From assembly GCF_009192945.1 (NCBI RefSeq), contig NZ_NSET01000066.1, forward strand, positions 1-57,375: DNA of 57,375 bases, given 5' to 3'. The first letter of the stretch is position 1, and each line of letters opens with the position of its first letter. The stretch comes from Xanthomonas maliensis. GTDB lineage: Bacteria; Pseudomonadota; Gammaproteobacteria; Xanthomonadales; Xanthomonadaceae. The position numbers and the translations under genes were made by a program. Shown in pieces: positions 1-9,336 of the stretch. The notes under the pieces are model-generated. The model made no database searches and had not been told where the DNA came from. It worked only from the letters and a program-made list of their open reading frames with translations.

Positions 1-1033
1 CTACGGTGCGCAAGGTGCCGCGTGCCAGCGCCGGCTTGAGCAGGTTGGCGGCATCGCCGGTGCCGGCCGCGCCACCGGCGCCGACCAGGGTGTGGGTTTC
101 GTCGACGAACAGGATGATCGGCTTGGGGCTGGCCTGTACTTCGTCGATCACTGCGCGCAGGCGCTGCTCGAATTCGCCCTTCATGCTGGCGCCGGCCTGC
201 AACAGGCCGACATCGAGCGTGCGCAATTGCACGTCCTTCAGTGCGGGCGGCACGTCGCCGCGGGCGATGCGTTGTGCCAAGCCTTCCACCACCGCGGTCT
301 TGCCGACACCGGCCTCGCCGACCAGGATCGGGTTGTTCTGGCGGCGGCGCATCAGGATGTCGACGACCTGGCGGATCTCGTCGTCGCGGCCGATGATCGG
401 GTCCAGCTTGCCCTCACGTGCCTGCGCGGTGAGGTCGGTGGTGAATTTCTTCAGTGCCTCCTGCTTGCCCATCGCCGCCGGGGCGATGGCGCCGCTGGCT
501 TCGCCCGGTGCAGCGGCCTGGCCTAACGAAAATCCATCGCTGGGCAGCAAGCCATCTTCCGGCGAGCCGGCCACGATCTCGGCGAAGTGTTCGTTGAGCA
601 CGGCAGGCTTGAGCTTGTCGAACTCCCTGGAGATCGCCAGCAGCGCATTGCGCAAGCCGCGCACGCTCAACAGACCGACCACCAGATAGCCGGTGCGCAC
701 CTGCACTTCGCCAAAGCTGAGCGAGGCATAGACCCAGCCACGCTCTACCGCTTCTTCGACCGTGGCCGACAAATCGGTCACGGCGGTGGAGCCGCGCGGC
801 AAGCCATCCAGCGCGGTGGTGATATCGCGCGCCAGCACGGATGGGTTGAGCTGAAAGTGCTTGACGATGCGATGCAGGTCCGAGTCCTGCAGCTGCAGCA
901 GTTGATGCAGCCAGTGCACCAGCTCCACGTAGGGGTTGCCGCGCAGCTTGCAGAACACGGTGGCGCTTTCGATACCGCGATACGCCAGCGGGTTGAGTTT
1001 GCCGAACAGGGCACTGCGGGAGATCTCGGCCAT
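1..1033 (-). CDS. tssH: Type VI secretion AAA+ ATPase TssH/ClpV, N-terminal part (runs off the left edge)
   Basis: Only the first 344 codons are in the window. The translation opens [15 protein letters not shown], has a Clp-N-type helical domain over roughly residues 1-160, then the first AAA+ module with Walker [10 protein letters not shown] (residues 239-247) and Walker [10 protein letters not shown] (from about 307). ClpV is the cytoplasmic hexameric ATPase that disassembles the contracted TssB/TssC sheath so that subunits can be reused. It is the last gene seen of the minus-strand T6SS operon, starting 53 bases after tssG ends. Family assignment is firm because of the ClpB-like AAA+ sequence in a tss operon. 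Confidence 0.95.
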   Translation of the reverse strand, partial: MAEISRSALFGKLNPLAYRGIESATVFCKLRGNPYVELVHWLHQLLQLQDSDLHRIVKHFQLNPSVLARDITTALDGLPRGSTAVTDLSATVEEAVERGWVYASLSFGEVQVRTGYLVVGLLSVRGLRNALLAISREFDKLKPAVLNEHFAEIVAGSPEDGLLPSDGFSLGQAAAPGEASGAIAPAAMGKQEALKKFTTDLTAQAREGKLDPIIGRDDEIRQVVDILMRRRQNNPILVGEAGVGKTAVVEGLAQRIARGDVPPALKDVQLRTLDVGLLQAGASMKGEFEQRLRAVIDEVQASPKPIILFVDETHTLVGAGGAAGTGDAANLLKPALARGTLRTV

Positions 1034-1086
1034 GATGGGTCCTTCGGAGTCGATACGTTGCGTGTGAGCGGGAGGCAGCGGTGCGG

Positions 1087-2127
1087 TCAGCCGGAGGGGC
1101 GCAGCAGCACCTCGTCGGCATCGGCGATGCTCCAGGCGCGACGGCCAATCCAGGTATCCAGGCCAAGCCGGGTGTTGCGGGCCAGCTGGGGGGCAGGAAT
1201 CTCGTCGGCCTTGAGCAACAGCTGCAGTTCCCAACCGAATTCGTCGCCCAGATAGCTGCGCACCGCGGCGGTCAGCTGGCGCAGCGCCTGGCCGCCGGGC
1301 AGGAAGCGTTGGAACGCACTGCGCGGCAATGGCCCCAAGCGGATGCGCACGCGCTGCTGCGCCGCGCGCACCTGCGCGCCGACCACGCTATCGGTCCCCA
1401 GCCGCGCGTTGCGCGGGCCCAGACCCAATTGCAAGCGCGCATCGGCAGGCAAGCGCATCCACTCGGCAATGCATTCCTGCACCTGTACCGGCCAGCCGAA
1501 CAGCTGTTGCAGCAGCGCGCGCAGGCCTTCGGGCGTGCGGGTGACCGCACCCAGGCGACCGGCGTAGTAGCGGCGCGCATCATCCGGTAGCGCATCGCGC
1601 GTGCGCAGCTGTGGGCTGGCGATGCCGACCAGCGCGTCCAGCCAGGCACGAAACTGGTCGCTGGCCGGGCGCTCGGCCTGCACGCTGGGCTGGGCCTGCG
1701 CCCAGGCGCGATAGAACAGGCTCAGCATGCGGTGGTGGAAGACATCGGCGAACGCGGCAAAGGTGCCGTCCTTGGCATGCTGGGCACGCTCGATGGCGTA
1801 TTCGGTCAGGTGCAGCGGCAGCGGCGCATTCGGCCCGAACAAGCCCAGGAACAATCCATACAGCGTGCCGGGCCGGCCCTCGGTCGGCGGCACGTAGCGA
1901 TCCAGCGCACGCGGCGCGAACGCCAGCGACGGGGTATGGCGCAGGCGCAGGAAGTCGTCGCTGGCGCGTGCCGATTCGCCCAGTCGCGGGCGCTGCGGAT
2001 GACTGCGCTCCAATGCGCGCAGCGCAGCGAATGGCGCGAACGCCTGCGGACAGGCCTGCAGCGCCTGCTCCAGCGCGCTGGCCGCCGCGCTCACAGGCTG
2101 GGACGGGTGCCGGGCTGGGCTGGCCAT
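1087..2127 (-). CDS. tssG: Type VI secretion baseplate subunit TssG
   Basis: 346 residues, normal for TssG (about 330-350). The start [11 protein letters not shown] was chosen because it lies just inside the end of tssF (37-base overlap), typical of coupled tssF-tssG; the open frame continues upstream inside tssF but only as a shadow. Conserved family segments are visible: [14 protein letters not shown] near residue 40, [25 protein letters not shown] near 100 and [18 protein letters not shown] near 130. TssG forms the core of the cytoplasmic baseplate wedge together with TssF, TssE and TssK. The TssK gene is not in the window. Confidence 0.93.
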   Translation of the reverse strand: MASPARHPSQPVSAAASALEQALQACPQAFAPFAALRALERSHPQRPRLGESARASDDFLRLRHTPSLAFAPRALDRYVPPTEGRPGTLYGLFLGLFGPNAPLPLHLTEYAIERAQHAKDGTFAAFADVFHHRMLSLFYRAWAQAQPSVQAERPASDQFRAWLDALVGIASPQLRTRDALPDDARRYYAGRLGAVTRTPEGLRALLQQLFGWPVQVQECIAEWMRLPADARLQLGLGPRNARLGTDSVVGAQVRAAQQRVRIRLGPLPRSAFQRFLPGGQALRQLTAAVRSYLGDEFGWELQLLLKADEIPAPQLARNTRLGLDTWIGRRAWSIADADEVLLRPSG

Positions 2128-3974
2128 CGGGCCACCTCGTTGCGTTCGGTGGTGCGCAGCACGGTCTCGACGAAGGCGTTGACCGAGACATAGCGCGCAA
2201 AGAACTGTTGCAGTACGGCGGCCAGCAGGAAGGCGCCGGTACCTTCGAAGGCGGCGTCCTCGCACTCCAGGGTGATCTCCAGGCCGCGGCCAAAGGTGAT
2301 CGGGCCAGGCACCGGAATGCGCCGCACGATCGGACGGGCGCTGACCCGCTTCAAGCCTTCGATCTGCCGCTGCGCGCTGGCGTCGAAGGGATCGCAGTAC
2401 AGGGTGAGGATCTCGCGCAGCGCGGCGGCACCGTCGTTGCCGTGCTCGAACAGCGACAGATAGTTGAGTTGCAGCTGGCTGAGCAGGCGCCAGGCGGTCT
2501 GGCCATCGGACAGAGCCGGCCGTGGCTTGGTCGGGCCGGCCACGCAGCGCGCACTGACGACCGGCACGCCGCTGTCCATGGTGAAGTCGGTGCCGCCCTT
2601 GCCCACCGGCATATGCAGCGGTAGGTCGCGGTTGCTGCACCACAGCTGCAGGCCGAGCTGGCGCAGCCGCGACATCTGCGCCTGGTCGTCGGCGTCGACC
2701 AGGCTGACGAACACCTCGCTGCCGACATAGCTGGAGCGCGCGCCATCGCGCCGTTGCCTGGCCGACAGCAAGCGCGGCTCGCGACGCACGGTGTAGAAAG
2801 CGCCATCGCGCGCGTGCCAGCTGCTGGCATCGCCGCCGTAGAACGGGGTGAAACGCTGTTCCGGCTCCTGTCGATCGCCGAAGCCTTCGACCTCGCCCAG
2901 GTGATGGATCTCGAAATCCATCGGCCGGCTGCGATCGGCCAGCACGTGGTATTCGTGCTGGCCGGCATGCAGGTGGATGCGATCGGCGCGACGCGGGAAC
3001 AGATTGATGGCCGGGGTGCAAAACAGTTGGAAGTGCTCGGCCGCGACCGTCGTGGCCAGACTGGCCACGCTGCGCGTCAGCAGCACCACCAGCTCGATGC
3101 TGCTGCCATGCAGGCGACGCAAGCCGGCTCGCAAGCCGCTGAACTCGGCGAACAGGAAGCGCTCCGGGCAAGCGAAGTATTCCTGCAGCAGGCGATACCC
3201 GCTGAACGAACGTCCGTCGTACGGAATCAGGCCATCGGCGTTGTCGAAGCCGCGCATCTGCAAGCTGTCCGCTGCCAGCACGACGTCCACCGCTGCGCCC
3301 TGGGCATCGCTGCCGCGGATCAGCACGCCGGCGCAATCGGCATGCAGCTGCTCGTACAGCCGCTTGGGCAAGCCATCGGCGCCGGCCAGGAACACCGGCA
3401 GGCGATCCAGCGCCAGCATCTGCGCCTGCGCGCCACCGACCAGCTCCAACCGCAGCCGCAGGCCGGCGCGCACTGCGCGCGCCGCCGGTGCCACGACGCC
3501 GGCCGCCGCCAACGCCGCTGGCGAGTCGAGGTACTTGGCCTCGGCCATGTGTAGCGGCCACAGCGTCACCGCGTGGGCGGTGCGGAACTCGCAGGCCGTG
3601 CGTTCGCCGGCGCCGATCAGGCTACGCAGCGCGCTCTGCCGCGGCACCGTCACCCCAGCGGCCAGGCCGCTGTCCTTCAAGTCAGGTTGCAGCCGCACCA
3701 CCGCCATCGACGGCACCGGTGCCAGATAATGCGGGTAGACCATCTCCAGCAGGTGCTGGGTGAACACCGGATACTGCGCATCCAGCTTGAGCTGCACGCG
3801 CGCGGCGAGAAAGGCGAAGCCCTCCAGCAAACGCTCGACATACGGATCGGCGCACTCGAACGCATCCAGGCCGAGCCGGCCGGCGATCTTGGGATAGTCG
3901 CGCGCGAACTCGGCGCCCATGTCGCGCACGTGCTGCAGCTCGCGGGTGTAGTACGGAAGCAGGCGCGGGTCCAT
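2091..3974 (-). CDS. tssF: Type VI secretion baseplate subunit TssF
   Basis: 627 residues, typical length. The start was placed at MDPRLLPYYTRELQHV because this N-terminal signature (M-D-x-x-L-L-x-Y-Y-x-x-E-L) is the usual beginning of TssF; the longer open frame upstream reads through tssE. Further family segments follow: EFARDYPKIAGRLG, DPYVERLLEGFAFLAARVQ and LLEMVYPHYLAPVPSM. TssF is the large baseplate wedge protein that pairs with TssG. It sits 5 bases after tssE and overlaps tssG by 37 bases, so the three baseplate genes are probably translationally coupled. Confidence 0.95.
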   Translation of the reverse strand: MDPRLLPYYTRELQHVRDMGAEFARDYPKIAGRLGLDAFECADPYVERLLEGFAFLAARVQLKLDAQYPVFTQHLLEMVYPHYLAPVPSMAVVRLQPDLKDSGLAAGVTVPRQSALRSLIGAGERTACEFRTAHAVTLWPLHMAEAKYLDSPAALAAAGVVAPAARAVRAGLRLRLELVGGAQAQMLALDRLPVFLAGADGLPKRLYEQLHADCAGVLIRGSDAQGAAVDVVLAADSLQMRGFDNADGLIPYDGRSFSGYRLLQEYFACPERFLFAEFSGLRAGLRRLHGSSIELVVLLTRSVASLATTVAAEHFQLFCTPAINLFPRRADRIHLHAGQHEYHVLADRSRPMDFEIHHLGEVEGFGDRQEPEQRFTPFYGGDASSWHARDGAFYTVRREPRLLSARQRRDGARSSYVGSEVFVSLVDADDQAQMSRLRQLGLQLWCSNRDLPLHMPVGKGGTDFTMDSGVPVVSARCVAGPTKPRPALSDGQTAWRLLSQLQLNYLSLFEHGNDGAAALREILTLYCDPFDASAQRQIEGLKRVSARPIVRRIPVPGPITFGRGLEITLECEDAAFEGTGAFLLAAVLQQFFARYVSVNAFVETVLRTTERNEVARWPAQPGTRPSL

Positions 3975-3979
3975 GGCGC

Positions 3980-4483
3980 TCACCCATGCCCTGCGACGAC
4001 GTCGAGGCGACCGGTTTCCAGGTCGAGCGTGGTCTTCAGGTACAGGTTCAGCGGCAGTGGTTGCGCCCACATGTCGGCGATGATGGTGAACAGCAGGGCG
4101 CGGCGATCCATGCGTGCCGCATCGGTCTGCACGTCCACGCGCAAGGACTCGGCGATCAGGCGCGGCTCGAATTGCACGATCGCCGCATGCAGGCGCTGCT
4201 GCAGCGCCGTCGCATCGATGTCGGCCAGCGCCGCGCCGGTCAGATCGGGAATGCCGAAATTGAGCACCGAGCCCCGCACCTGCGGATGCGCCTGCAGCGA
4301 GTAGCTGGTGTCCAGATTGACCGCATTGAGCAACCAGGACAGATCGCGGATCACGCACTCGCGTAGCCGGGTGGCCGAGATCACCCGTTGCTCGCGGCTT
4401 TCCTCGCGCTCGCCCGGCGCGCTGTCGGTCAGCCGGTCCAGCAGGGACGGCTGCAGGCGTTCGCTGGTGGTGAGCTCGGCCAT
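3980..4483 (-). CDS. tssE: Type VI secretion baseplate protein TssE (gp25-like)
   Basis: 167 residues, the usual size of TssE. It begins MAELTTSERLQPSLLDRLTD and contains the gp25/lysozyme-like core: ECVIRDLSWLLNAVN near residue 45, VRGSVLNFGIPDLTG near 70 and a C-terminal segment RALLFTIIADMWAQPLPLNLYLKT. TssE is the homologue of phage T4 gp25 and links the baseplate to the first sheath ring. It lies 7 bases after tagJ and 5 bases before tssF on the same strand. Confidence 0.93.
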   Translation of the reverse strand: MAELTTSERLQPSLLDRLTDSAPGEREESREQRVISATRLRECVIRDLSWLLNAVNLDTSYSLQAHPQVRGSVLNFGIPDLTGAALADIDATALQQRLHAAIVQFEPRLIAESLRVDVQTDAARMDRRALLFTIIADMWAQPLPLNLYLKTTLDLETGRLDVVAGHG

Positions 4484-4490
4484 CGCTGCC

Positions 4491-5285
4491 TCACTCCGGG
4501 TCGAACTGCAGCTGGCGCACGTCCAGGACCGCCACCTCGTCGGTGTCGGTACTCCACATGCGCTGGCCCAGGCCGATCTCGCCTTGCGCGCCCTGGGTCC
4601 ATTCGGTGCGGCGGGCCAGTTGCAGCTCGCCGGCATCCAGATGCTCGCTGCCGGGATAGCGCACCGGCAGATAACCGAAGGCCTGGCCGCCATTGCGCCA
4701 CAGCACGCTGACCGGCGCCCACACGGTGTCGCGCAGATCCACCGGTGCCTCCAGGCGCAGTTGCTGGATGCGTTCCATCGGTGCCCAGACATAGCCGCTG
4801 TCGAGCATGAGTTCGAGGCACGGCCCGAAACGCAGGTCCGCATCGGCCAACCAGGCAAAGCGTGCGCCGTCCAGTGTTCCGGCACAGGCCGGTGCCTGCT
4901 CCAATGCCTGCGCGCGCAGCTCGGCCGCCTGCGCCCCATGGCCTTGCGCAGACAGCTGCAAGGCCTGCAGGTGCAACGCCAACCACGGCGCCGGCTCGCC
5001 GATCACCGGCGGCAGACAGCGACCAGCGAAGACGTCTGCGCGCGTCTGCTCGGCCTGCAGCACCACCAGATAGGTGTGCACCAGCGGACGGGTGGTGGGA
5101 TCGAGTTCGCCGCAGGTGCGTAGCTGGTCGGCCGCACGCGACCATTGCCCGAGCACGGCCAACAACTGGAACAGGAACACGCGCCGGCTGACATCGGCCG
5201 GCTGCCGACGCACCTGCTGGACCAGCTGTTGCAGTGCCTGCGCCGGCTCGCCACGGGCGAGCAGACTGTGTGCGGAGGCATCCAT
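4491..5285 (-). CDS. tagJ: Type VI secretion accessory protein TagJ (ImpE/SciE family)
   Basis: 264 residues with an N-terminal helical, TPR-like half (LLARGEPAQALQQLVQQVRRQPADVSRRVFLFQLLAVLGQW) and a C-terminal ImpE domain containing WLADADLRFGPCLELML and a terminal DVRQLQFDPE. The start MDASAHSLLARGEP was preferred over an upstream in-frame Met because family members begin at this helix. In Pseudomonas HSI-I, TagJ binds the TssB N terminus and helps ClpV-mediated sheath recycling; it marks a subset of T6SS types. The placement between hcp and tssE is the same here. Confidence 0.88.
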   Translation of the reverse strand: MDASAHSLLARGEPAQALQQLVQQVRRQPADVSRRVFLFQLLAVLGQWSRAADQLRTCGELDPTTRPLVHTYLVVLQAEQTRADVFAGRCLPPVIGEPAPWLALHLQALQLSAQGHGAQAAELRAQALEQAPACAGTLDGARFAWLADADLRFGPCLELMLDSGYVWAPMERIQQLRLEAPVDLRDTVWAPVSVLWRNGGQAFGYLPVRYPGSEHLDAGELQLARRTEWTQGAQGEIGLGQRMWSTDTDEVAVLDVRQLQFDPE

Positions 5286-5354
5286 CGCGCGGTTCCTTGT
5301 CGAAGAGGGCGGCGGTACCGTGCGCGGCACCGCCGGTACACCTGGCGTACGTCG

Positions 5355-5858
5355 TCAGGCCTTGGCCACGCCCTGGATGTCGTAGGTGAATTCCTTGGCG
5401 CCGCCCTGGGCCGTGCCCTTATCGTCCTGCGGCTGGAAGGCGTACTTGAACTTGCCGAAGTGCAAGGTGACGTTCTCAGTCAGGCGATCCTCGCCACCGG
5501 AGCCGCCGGTGGACAGCGAGGTGATCAGCACGCCCTCGCTCAGCTCCAGGGTGAGGAAGTCGCTCTGCTCGCCGGTGGCGTTGGTGACGTACAGCCAGGC
5601 GTTTTCCACTCGTGCGCCGGTGCACACCGCGTCGAGCAAGGCGTTGGAGCTGCCATCCACGTACTTGGTGATGGAGATGTCCTGGATATGCGCCTTGCCC
5701 CCACTGGCCGAACCGCCACCGGTGTGCAGATCGCCGGAATTGCTCGCGCCCCACGACCATGCCAGGATCGGAATCTCCTTGGCGTGCTTCTTGTGATTGG
5801 ACGCACCTTCGATCTTGACCTTGCCGCTGCCGAACTTGATATGCATGTCGAACGCCAT
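5355..5858 (-). CDS. hcp: Type VI secretion tube protein Hcp (TssD)
   Basis: 167 residues, typical for Hcp. Begins MAFDMHIKFGSGKVKIEGAS, with the beta-barrel core segments HAKEIPILAWSWGASN (around residue 25), HIQDISITKYVDGSSN (around 57) and LHFGKFKYAFQPQD (around 131). Hexamers stack to form the inner tube that is pushed out of the cell and carries effectors. The gene lies between tssC (82-base gap upstream) and tagJ (69-base gap downstream). No C-terminal effector extension is present. Confidence 0.95.
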   Translation of the reverse strand: MAFDMHIKFGSGKVKIEGASNHKKHAKEIPILAWSWGASNSGDLHTGGGSASGGKAHIQDISITKYVDGSSNALLDAVCTGARVENAWLYVTNATGEQSDFLTLELSEGVLITSLSTGGSGGEDRLTENVTLHFGKFKYAFQPQDDKGTAQGGAKEFTYDIQGVAKA

Positions 5859-5940
5859 GGAACTGCTCCTTCGATAAGAGTGACAACAGAGGATGGCGCG
5901 ACGCCGTCAGGCGCCGTCGCCGAGGCGCGACTGCGCCGGA

Positions 5941-7437
5941 TCAGGCCTTGGCGGCCGAAGGCAGGCGCGAGACCAGCCGCAACGACACGGTCAGGCCCTC
6001 GAGCTGGTAGTGCGGTTTGAGATAGAACTTGGAGCTGTAGTAGCCCGGGGCACCCTCAACCTCGTCCACGACTACTTCGGCGGCGGCCAGCGGCTTGCGC
6101 GCCTTGGTTTCTTCGCTGGAATTGGACGGGTCGCCATCGATGTACTGGGTCACCCAACGCGTCAGCCAGTTCTGCATCTGCTCACGGTCGGAGAACGAGC
6201 CAATCTTGTCGCGCACGATGCACTTGAGGTAATGCGCGAAACGACAGCAAGCGAACATGTACGGCAACCGCGCGCCGAGGGCGGCATTGGCGGTGGCATC
6301 CGGGTCGTCGTATTCGTCCGGCTTGTTCAAGGACTGCGCGCTGATGAAGGCGGCCATGTCCGAGTTCTTGCGATGCACCAGTAGCATCAGGCCCATCTTG
6401 TCCAGCTCGGCGGAGCGGCGGTCGGTGATCGCCACTTCGGTCGGGCACTTCATGTCCACGCCGCCGTCGTCGGTGGGGAAGGTATGCGTGGGCAGGCCTT
6501 CGACCGCGCCACCGGATTCGATGCCGCGAATGCGCGAGCACCATCCGTACTGCTTGAATGAGCGGTTGATGTTCACCGCCATCGCATATGCGGCGTTCTG
6601 CCAGGTGTACTTGGACGAATCGGCGCCGCCGGTGTCTTCCTCGAAGTCGAACTCGTCCACCGGACTGGTCGCCGCGCCGTATGGCAGGCGCGAAAGCGTG
6701 CGCGGCATCGCCAGGCCGATGTACTTGGAATCTTCCGATTCGCGCAGCGAGCGCCAGGCGGCATAGTCGGGCGTGGAGAAGATCTTGGCCAGATCGCGCG
6801 GGTTGGACAGTTCGCTCCAGCTGTCCATGCCCATCAGCTTGGGCGCGGCGGCGGCGATGAAGGGTGCGTGCGCGGCGGCGGCGACCTGAGCCATGCCGTT
6901 GAGCAGCTCCACATCCGGCGGGCTGTTGTCGAAGGAATAATCGCCGACCAGGCAGCCGTACGGCTCGCCACCGAGTTGGCCGTATTCCTGCTCGTAGACC
7001 TTCTTGAAGATCGGACTCTGATCCCAGGCGGTGCCCTTGTAGCGCTTGAGCACCTTGCCCAACTCCTTCTTGCCGATGTTCAGCACGCGGATCTTGAGCT
7101 GCTGGTCGGTCTCGGTGTTGTTGACCAGGTAATGCAGGCCGCGCCAGGCGCCTTCGAGCTGCTGCAGGTCCGGGTGATGCAGGATCTGGTTGAGCTGTTC
7201 GGTCAGGGTGCGGTCGATCTCGGCGATGTAGGCCTTGATGGTCTGCGACACATCGTCGCTGACCACGTCGCTGCGATTGAGTACCTGCTCGGCCAGCGTG
7301 CGCACCGCCGACTCGACTTCTTCCTTGGCGCGTTCGCTCTTGGGGCGGAACTCGCGATTGAGTAGCGCGGCGAAATCGTCCTGCGCCAGGACGTCATTGC
7401 CGATGCTGGCGGCGACTGCGGCTTCGGTGGCGGCCAT
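5941..7437 (-). CDS. tssC: Type VI secretion contractile sheath large subunit TssC
   Basis: 498 residues, normal for TssC (VipB). The start MAATEAAVAASIG lies 2 bases after the tssB stop codon; the sequence upstream is tssB in another frame. Characteristic segments: LEGAWRGLHYLVNNT near residue 94, GEPYGCLVGDYSFDNSP near 157, SELSNPRDLAKIF near 207, and MLLVHRKNSDMAAFISAQS in the C-terminal third. TssC forms the outer sheath together with TssB. The two genes almost abut, as expected for a 1:1 complex. Confidence 0.96.
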   Translation of the reverse strand: MAATEAAVAASIGNDVLAQDDFAALLNREFRPKSERAKEEVESAVRTLAEQVLNRSDVVSDDVSQTIKAYIAEIDRTLTEQLNQILHHPDLQQLEGAWRGLHYLVNNTETDQQLKIRVLNIGKKELGKVLKRYKGTAWDQSPIFKKVYEQEYGQLGGEPYGCLVGDYSFDNSPPDVELLNGMAQVAAAAHAPFIAAAAPKLMGMDSWSELSNPRDLAKIFSTPDYAAWRSLRESEDSKYIGLAMPRTLSRLPYGAATSPVDEFDFEEDTGGADSSKYTWQNAAYAMAVNINRSFKQYGWCSRIRGIESGGAVEGLPTHTFPTDDGGVDMKCPTEVAITDRRSAELDKMGLMLLVHRKNSDMAAFISAQSLNKPDEYDDPDATANAALGARLPYMFACCRFAHYLKCIVRDKIGSFSDREQMQNWLTRWVTQYIDGDPSNSSEETKARKPLAAAEVVVDEVEGAPGYYSSKFYLKPHYQLEGLTVSLRLVSRLPSAAKA

Positions 7438-7439
7438 GA

Positions 7440-7949
7440 TTACGCCTCCTCCGCTGCGTCGGCAGGCTTGGCCGCCGCGGTGAGCGATTGCAGCAGGGCC
7501 GGGTCGCGGATCGCCTGCGCAATCAGCTGCTCGGCGCCGGCCTTGCCGTCCATATAGGTATCGAGGTTGGCCAGCTGGGTGCGCGCTTCCAGCAGCTTGG
7601 CCAACGGCGCGACCTTGCGCGCGATCGCCGCCGGCGAGAAGTCGTCCATGCTCTCGAAGGTGATATCCACCGCCAGCTCGCCTTCGCCGGTGAGCGTGTT
7701 GGGCACCTTGAACTGCGCGCGCGGCCGCATCGACTGCAGGCGGCTGTCGAAGTTGTCGACGTCGATCTCCAGCGCCTTGCGTTCCTCCAACGAGGGCAAC
7801 TCGCCGGCGTTGGCGCCGGACAGATCCGACAGCACGCCCATCACGAACGGAATCTGTACTTTCTTCTGCGCGCCGTAGACCTCCACGTCGTACTCGATCT
7901 GTACCCGCGGGGCCCGATTGCGGGCAATGAATTTCTGACTGCTGGCCAT
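7440..7949 (-). CDS. tssB: Type VI secretion contractile sheath small subunit TssB
   Basis: 169 residues, standard TssB (VipA) length. It begins MASSQKFIARNRAPRVQIEY and shows the family core KKVQIPFVMGVLSDLSG (around residue 29), the conserved LEERKALEIDVDNFD and DDFSPAAIARKV. It is the first gene of the minus-strand operon; 312 bases separate it from the divergent AraC-type gene, and the operon promoter must lie there. The C terminus is Ala-rich (KPADAAEEA). Confidence 0.95.
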   Translation of the reverse strand: MASSQKFIARNRAPRVQIEYDVEVYGAQKKVQIPFVMGVLSDLSGANAGELPSLEERKALEIDVDNFDSRLQSMRPRAQFKVPNTLTGEGELAVDITFESMDDFSPAAIARKVAPLAKLLEARTQLANLDTYMDGKAGAEQLIAQAIRDPALLQSLTAAAKPADAAEEA

Positions 7950-8261
7950 GCCTGATCTCCGAGTGAGCGTTGCCGTTGCGCGCGGCCTGCACGGCCCTTG
8001 CGCGCTGCCATCTGCCTGATCCCCGCTGGCCCGTCTGCCAACCGGACCCTGCCTGCCGCTGCGGCGGCGACGCTGCCAGACCGTTGTCTTGAGCGTTGCG
8101 GCGAGTCTAGGAAGCGGCCTTCAGGCTCACCCGACAAATCGTCTCAATCGCCGCATTGCGTGATCGCCTGCGGATTTCGTACCTGGCCGTGATGGGTTGC
8201 CGACGCTTTTTGCGCTTGCTCAGGTGACAGGCCCGGGGAGCGGGCCGAGGCGTTCCTTCCG
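7950..8261. promoter_or_regulatory. Divergent intergenic region between tssB and the araC-type gene
   Basis: 312 bases without a convincing gene, between the start codons of the minus-strand T6SS operon and the plus-strand regulator. It must hold both promoters and is the natural binding site for the AraC-type protein. I could not pick out a clear -35/-10 pair or operator by eye, so no finer site is claimed. Confidence 0.5.
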
Positions 8262-8852
8262 ATGAACATGACCCACCCCCTTGACGTGGCGGCGGCGCTG
8301 GCGCCGCTGACCGATGCGTCTGCGCCGTTGATGATCGACCTGCTGGCCTACATCGAACAGCATATCGGCGAGCCGGAGCTCGGCACCGAGACCTTGCAGC
8401 AAGCCTTTGCGCTGTCGCGCGCAAGCCTGTACCGGCTGTTCCATTCGCGCGGCGGCGTGGCCAGCTATATTCGCGAGCAGCGGCTCTGCACGGCGTATCG
8501 CTATCTGCAGGCCTTTCCGGAGTGCAGCCTGACCTGGCTGCTGTACGAAATGGGATTCGCATCCGAGCGTCAGTTCCAGCGCGCCTTCCAGCAGCGCTTC
8601 GGCATGCCGCCGATGCAGTGGCGTCGTCAATGCCGCGCCGCGCCGCAACGACGCACACCGGCGCGGCGCGGGCATTACATGCCGATGTGGCGTTTCATTC
8701 GCGAGCTGGGACAGGATCTGCCGATCGATCCCAGTCTGCGCAACGGGTCGGTCAACGCGACGCAGCCAGCGCCGTTGCTGCCCGCCCAGGCGCAGCGGCG
8801 GCTCGGCCAGCCGCTGCGTCCGCAGCCGGCGCTGGACTACGCCGAGGCGTGA
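8262..8852 (+). CDS. AraC/XylS-type transcriptional regulator next to the T6SS operon
   Basis: 196 residues. The two helix-turn-helix units of the AraC family occupy about residues 25-125: DLLAYIEQHIGEPELGTETL, then FALSRASLYRLFHSRGG with SYIREQRLCTAYRYL, then the second unit with MGFASERQFQRAFQQRFGMPPMQWRR. There is no N-terminal ligand-binding domain; instead a 70-residue Arg/Pro-rich tail follows. From memory, AraC-type genes accompany one T6SS subtype in Xanthomonas (subtype 3), which fits the divergent orientation here. Control of the T6SS is inference. A start at the second Met (codon 3) is possible. Confidence 0.85.
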   Translation: MNMTHPLDVAAALAPLTDASAPLMIDLLAYIEQHIGEPELGTETLQQAFALSRASLYRLFHSRGGVASYIREQRLCTAYRYLQAFPECSLTWLLYEMGFASERQFQRAFQQRFGMPPMQWRRQCRAAPQRRTPARRGHYMPMWRFIRELGQDLPIDPSLRNGSVNATQPAPLLPAQAQRRLGQPLRPQPALDYAEA

Positions 8853-8889
8853 GCGGGCATGGCGGCGGCAGGCACTGCCGTTGCCGCAC

Positions 8890-9336
8890 TCAGCGGATCA
8901 CCAACACCGGCACCTTGCTGTTGGTCAGCACTTCCACTGTCTGGCTGCCCAGCAACACGCGGCTCATGCCGCGGCGGCCGTGCGAGGTCATCACGATCAG
9001 GTCGCTATCGCAGTCCTTGGCGGTCTGCACGATGCCTTCGGCGGCGAAGCGATCCAGCACGTGCCGCGGCGTGGCCTTGACGTTGGCTGCAGCGGCCAGC
9101 TCCAGCGCAGGACGCAGAATGGCTTCGGCACCGGCCTCGCGCTCCTTGCGATATTCCGGGCTGGCCTCGTAGCCCACGCTCCAGCCCATCGCGTCGTACA
9201 TGCCCATCGCCCACGGCTCGGAGACGGTGACGATATCCACATGGGCGCCGGTGGTCTTGGCCAGCTCCAGGCCCTGGAACAGCCCGCGATGGGACAGCTC
9301 GGAGGCGTCGATGGCGATCAGGATGCGCTTGTACAT
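8890..9336 (-). CDS. Universal stress protein (UspA family)
   Basis: 148 residues, one Usp domain. Starts MYKRILIAIDASELS and ends with the ATP-binding loop TSHGRRGMSRVLLGSQT followed by VLTNSKVPVLVIR. Compared with the G-2x-G-9x-G-S motif of ATP-binding Usp proteins, the first Gly is Thr, a common variant. The single-domain form and a perfect FNR/ANR-type palindrome 68-81 bases upstream of the start (9404-9417) suggest induction under low oxygen, as known for several Pseudomonas Usp genes. Monocistronic as far as visible. Confidence 0.93.
   Translation of the reverse strand: MYKRILIAIDASELSHRGLFQGLELAKTTGAHVDIVTVSEPWAMGMYDAMGWSVGYEASPEYRKEREAGAEAILRPALELAAAANVKATPRHVLDRFAAEGIVQTAKDCDSDLIVMTSHGRRGMSRVLLGSQTVEVLTNSKVPVLVIR

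Noticed and set aside
1..689. Plus-strand open frames at the left edge
   Set aside because: Antisense to tssH, whose Walker motifs are clear.
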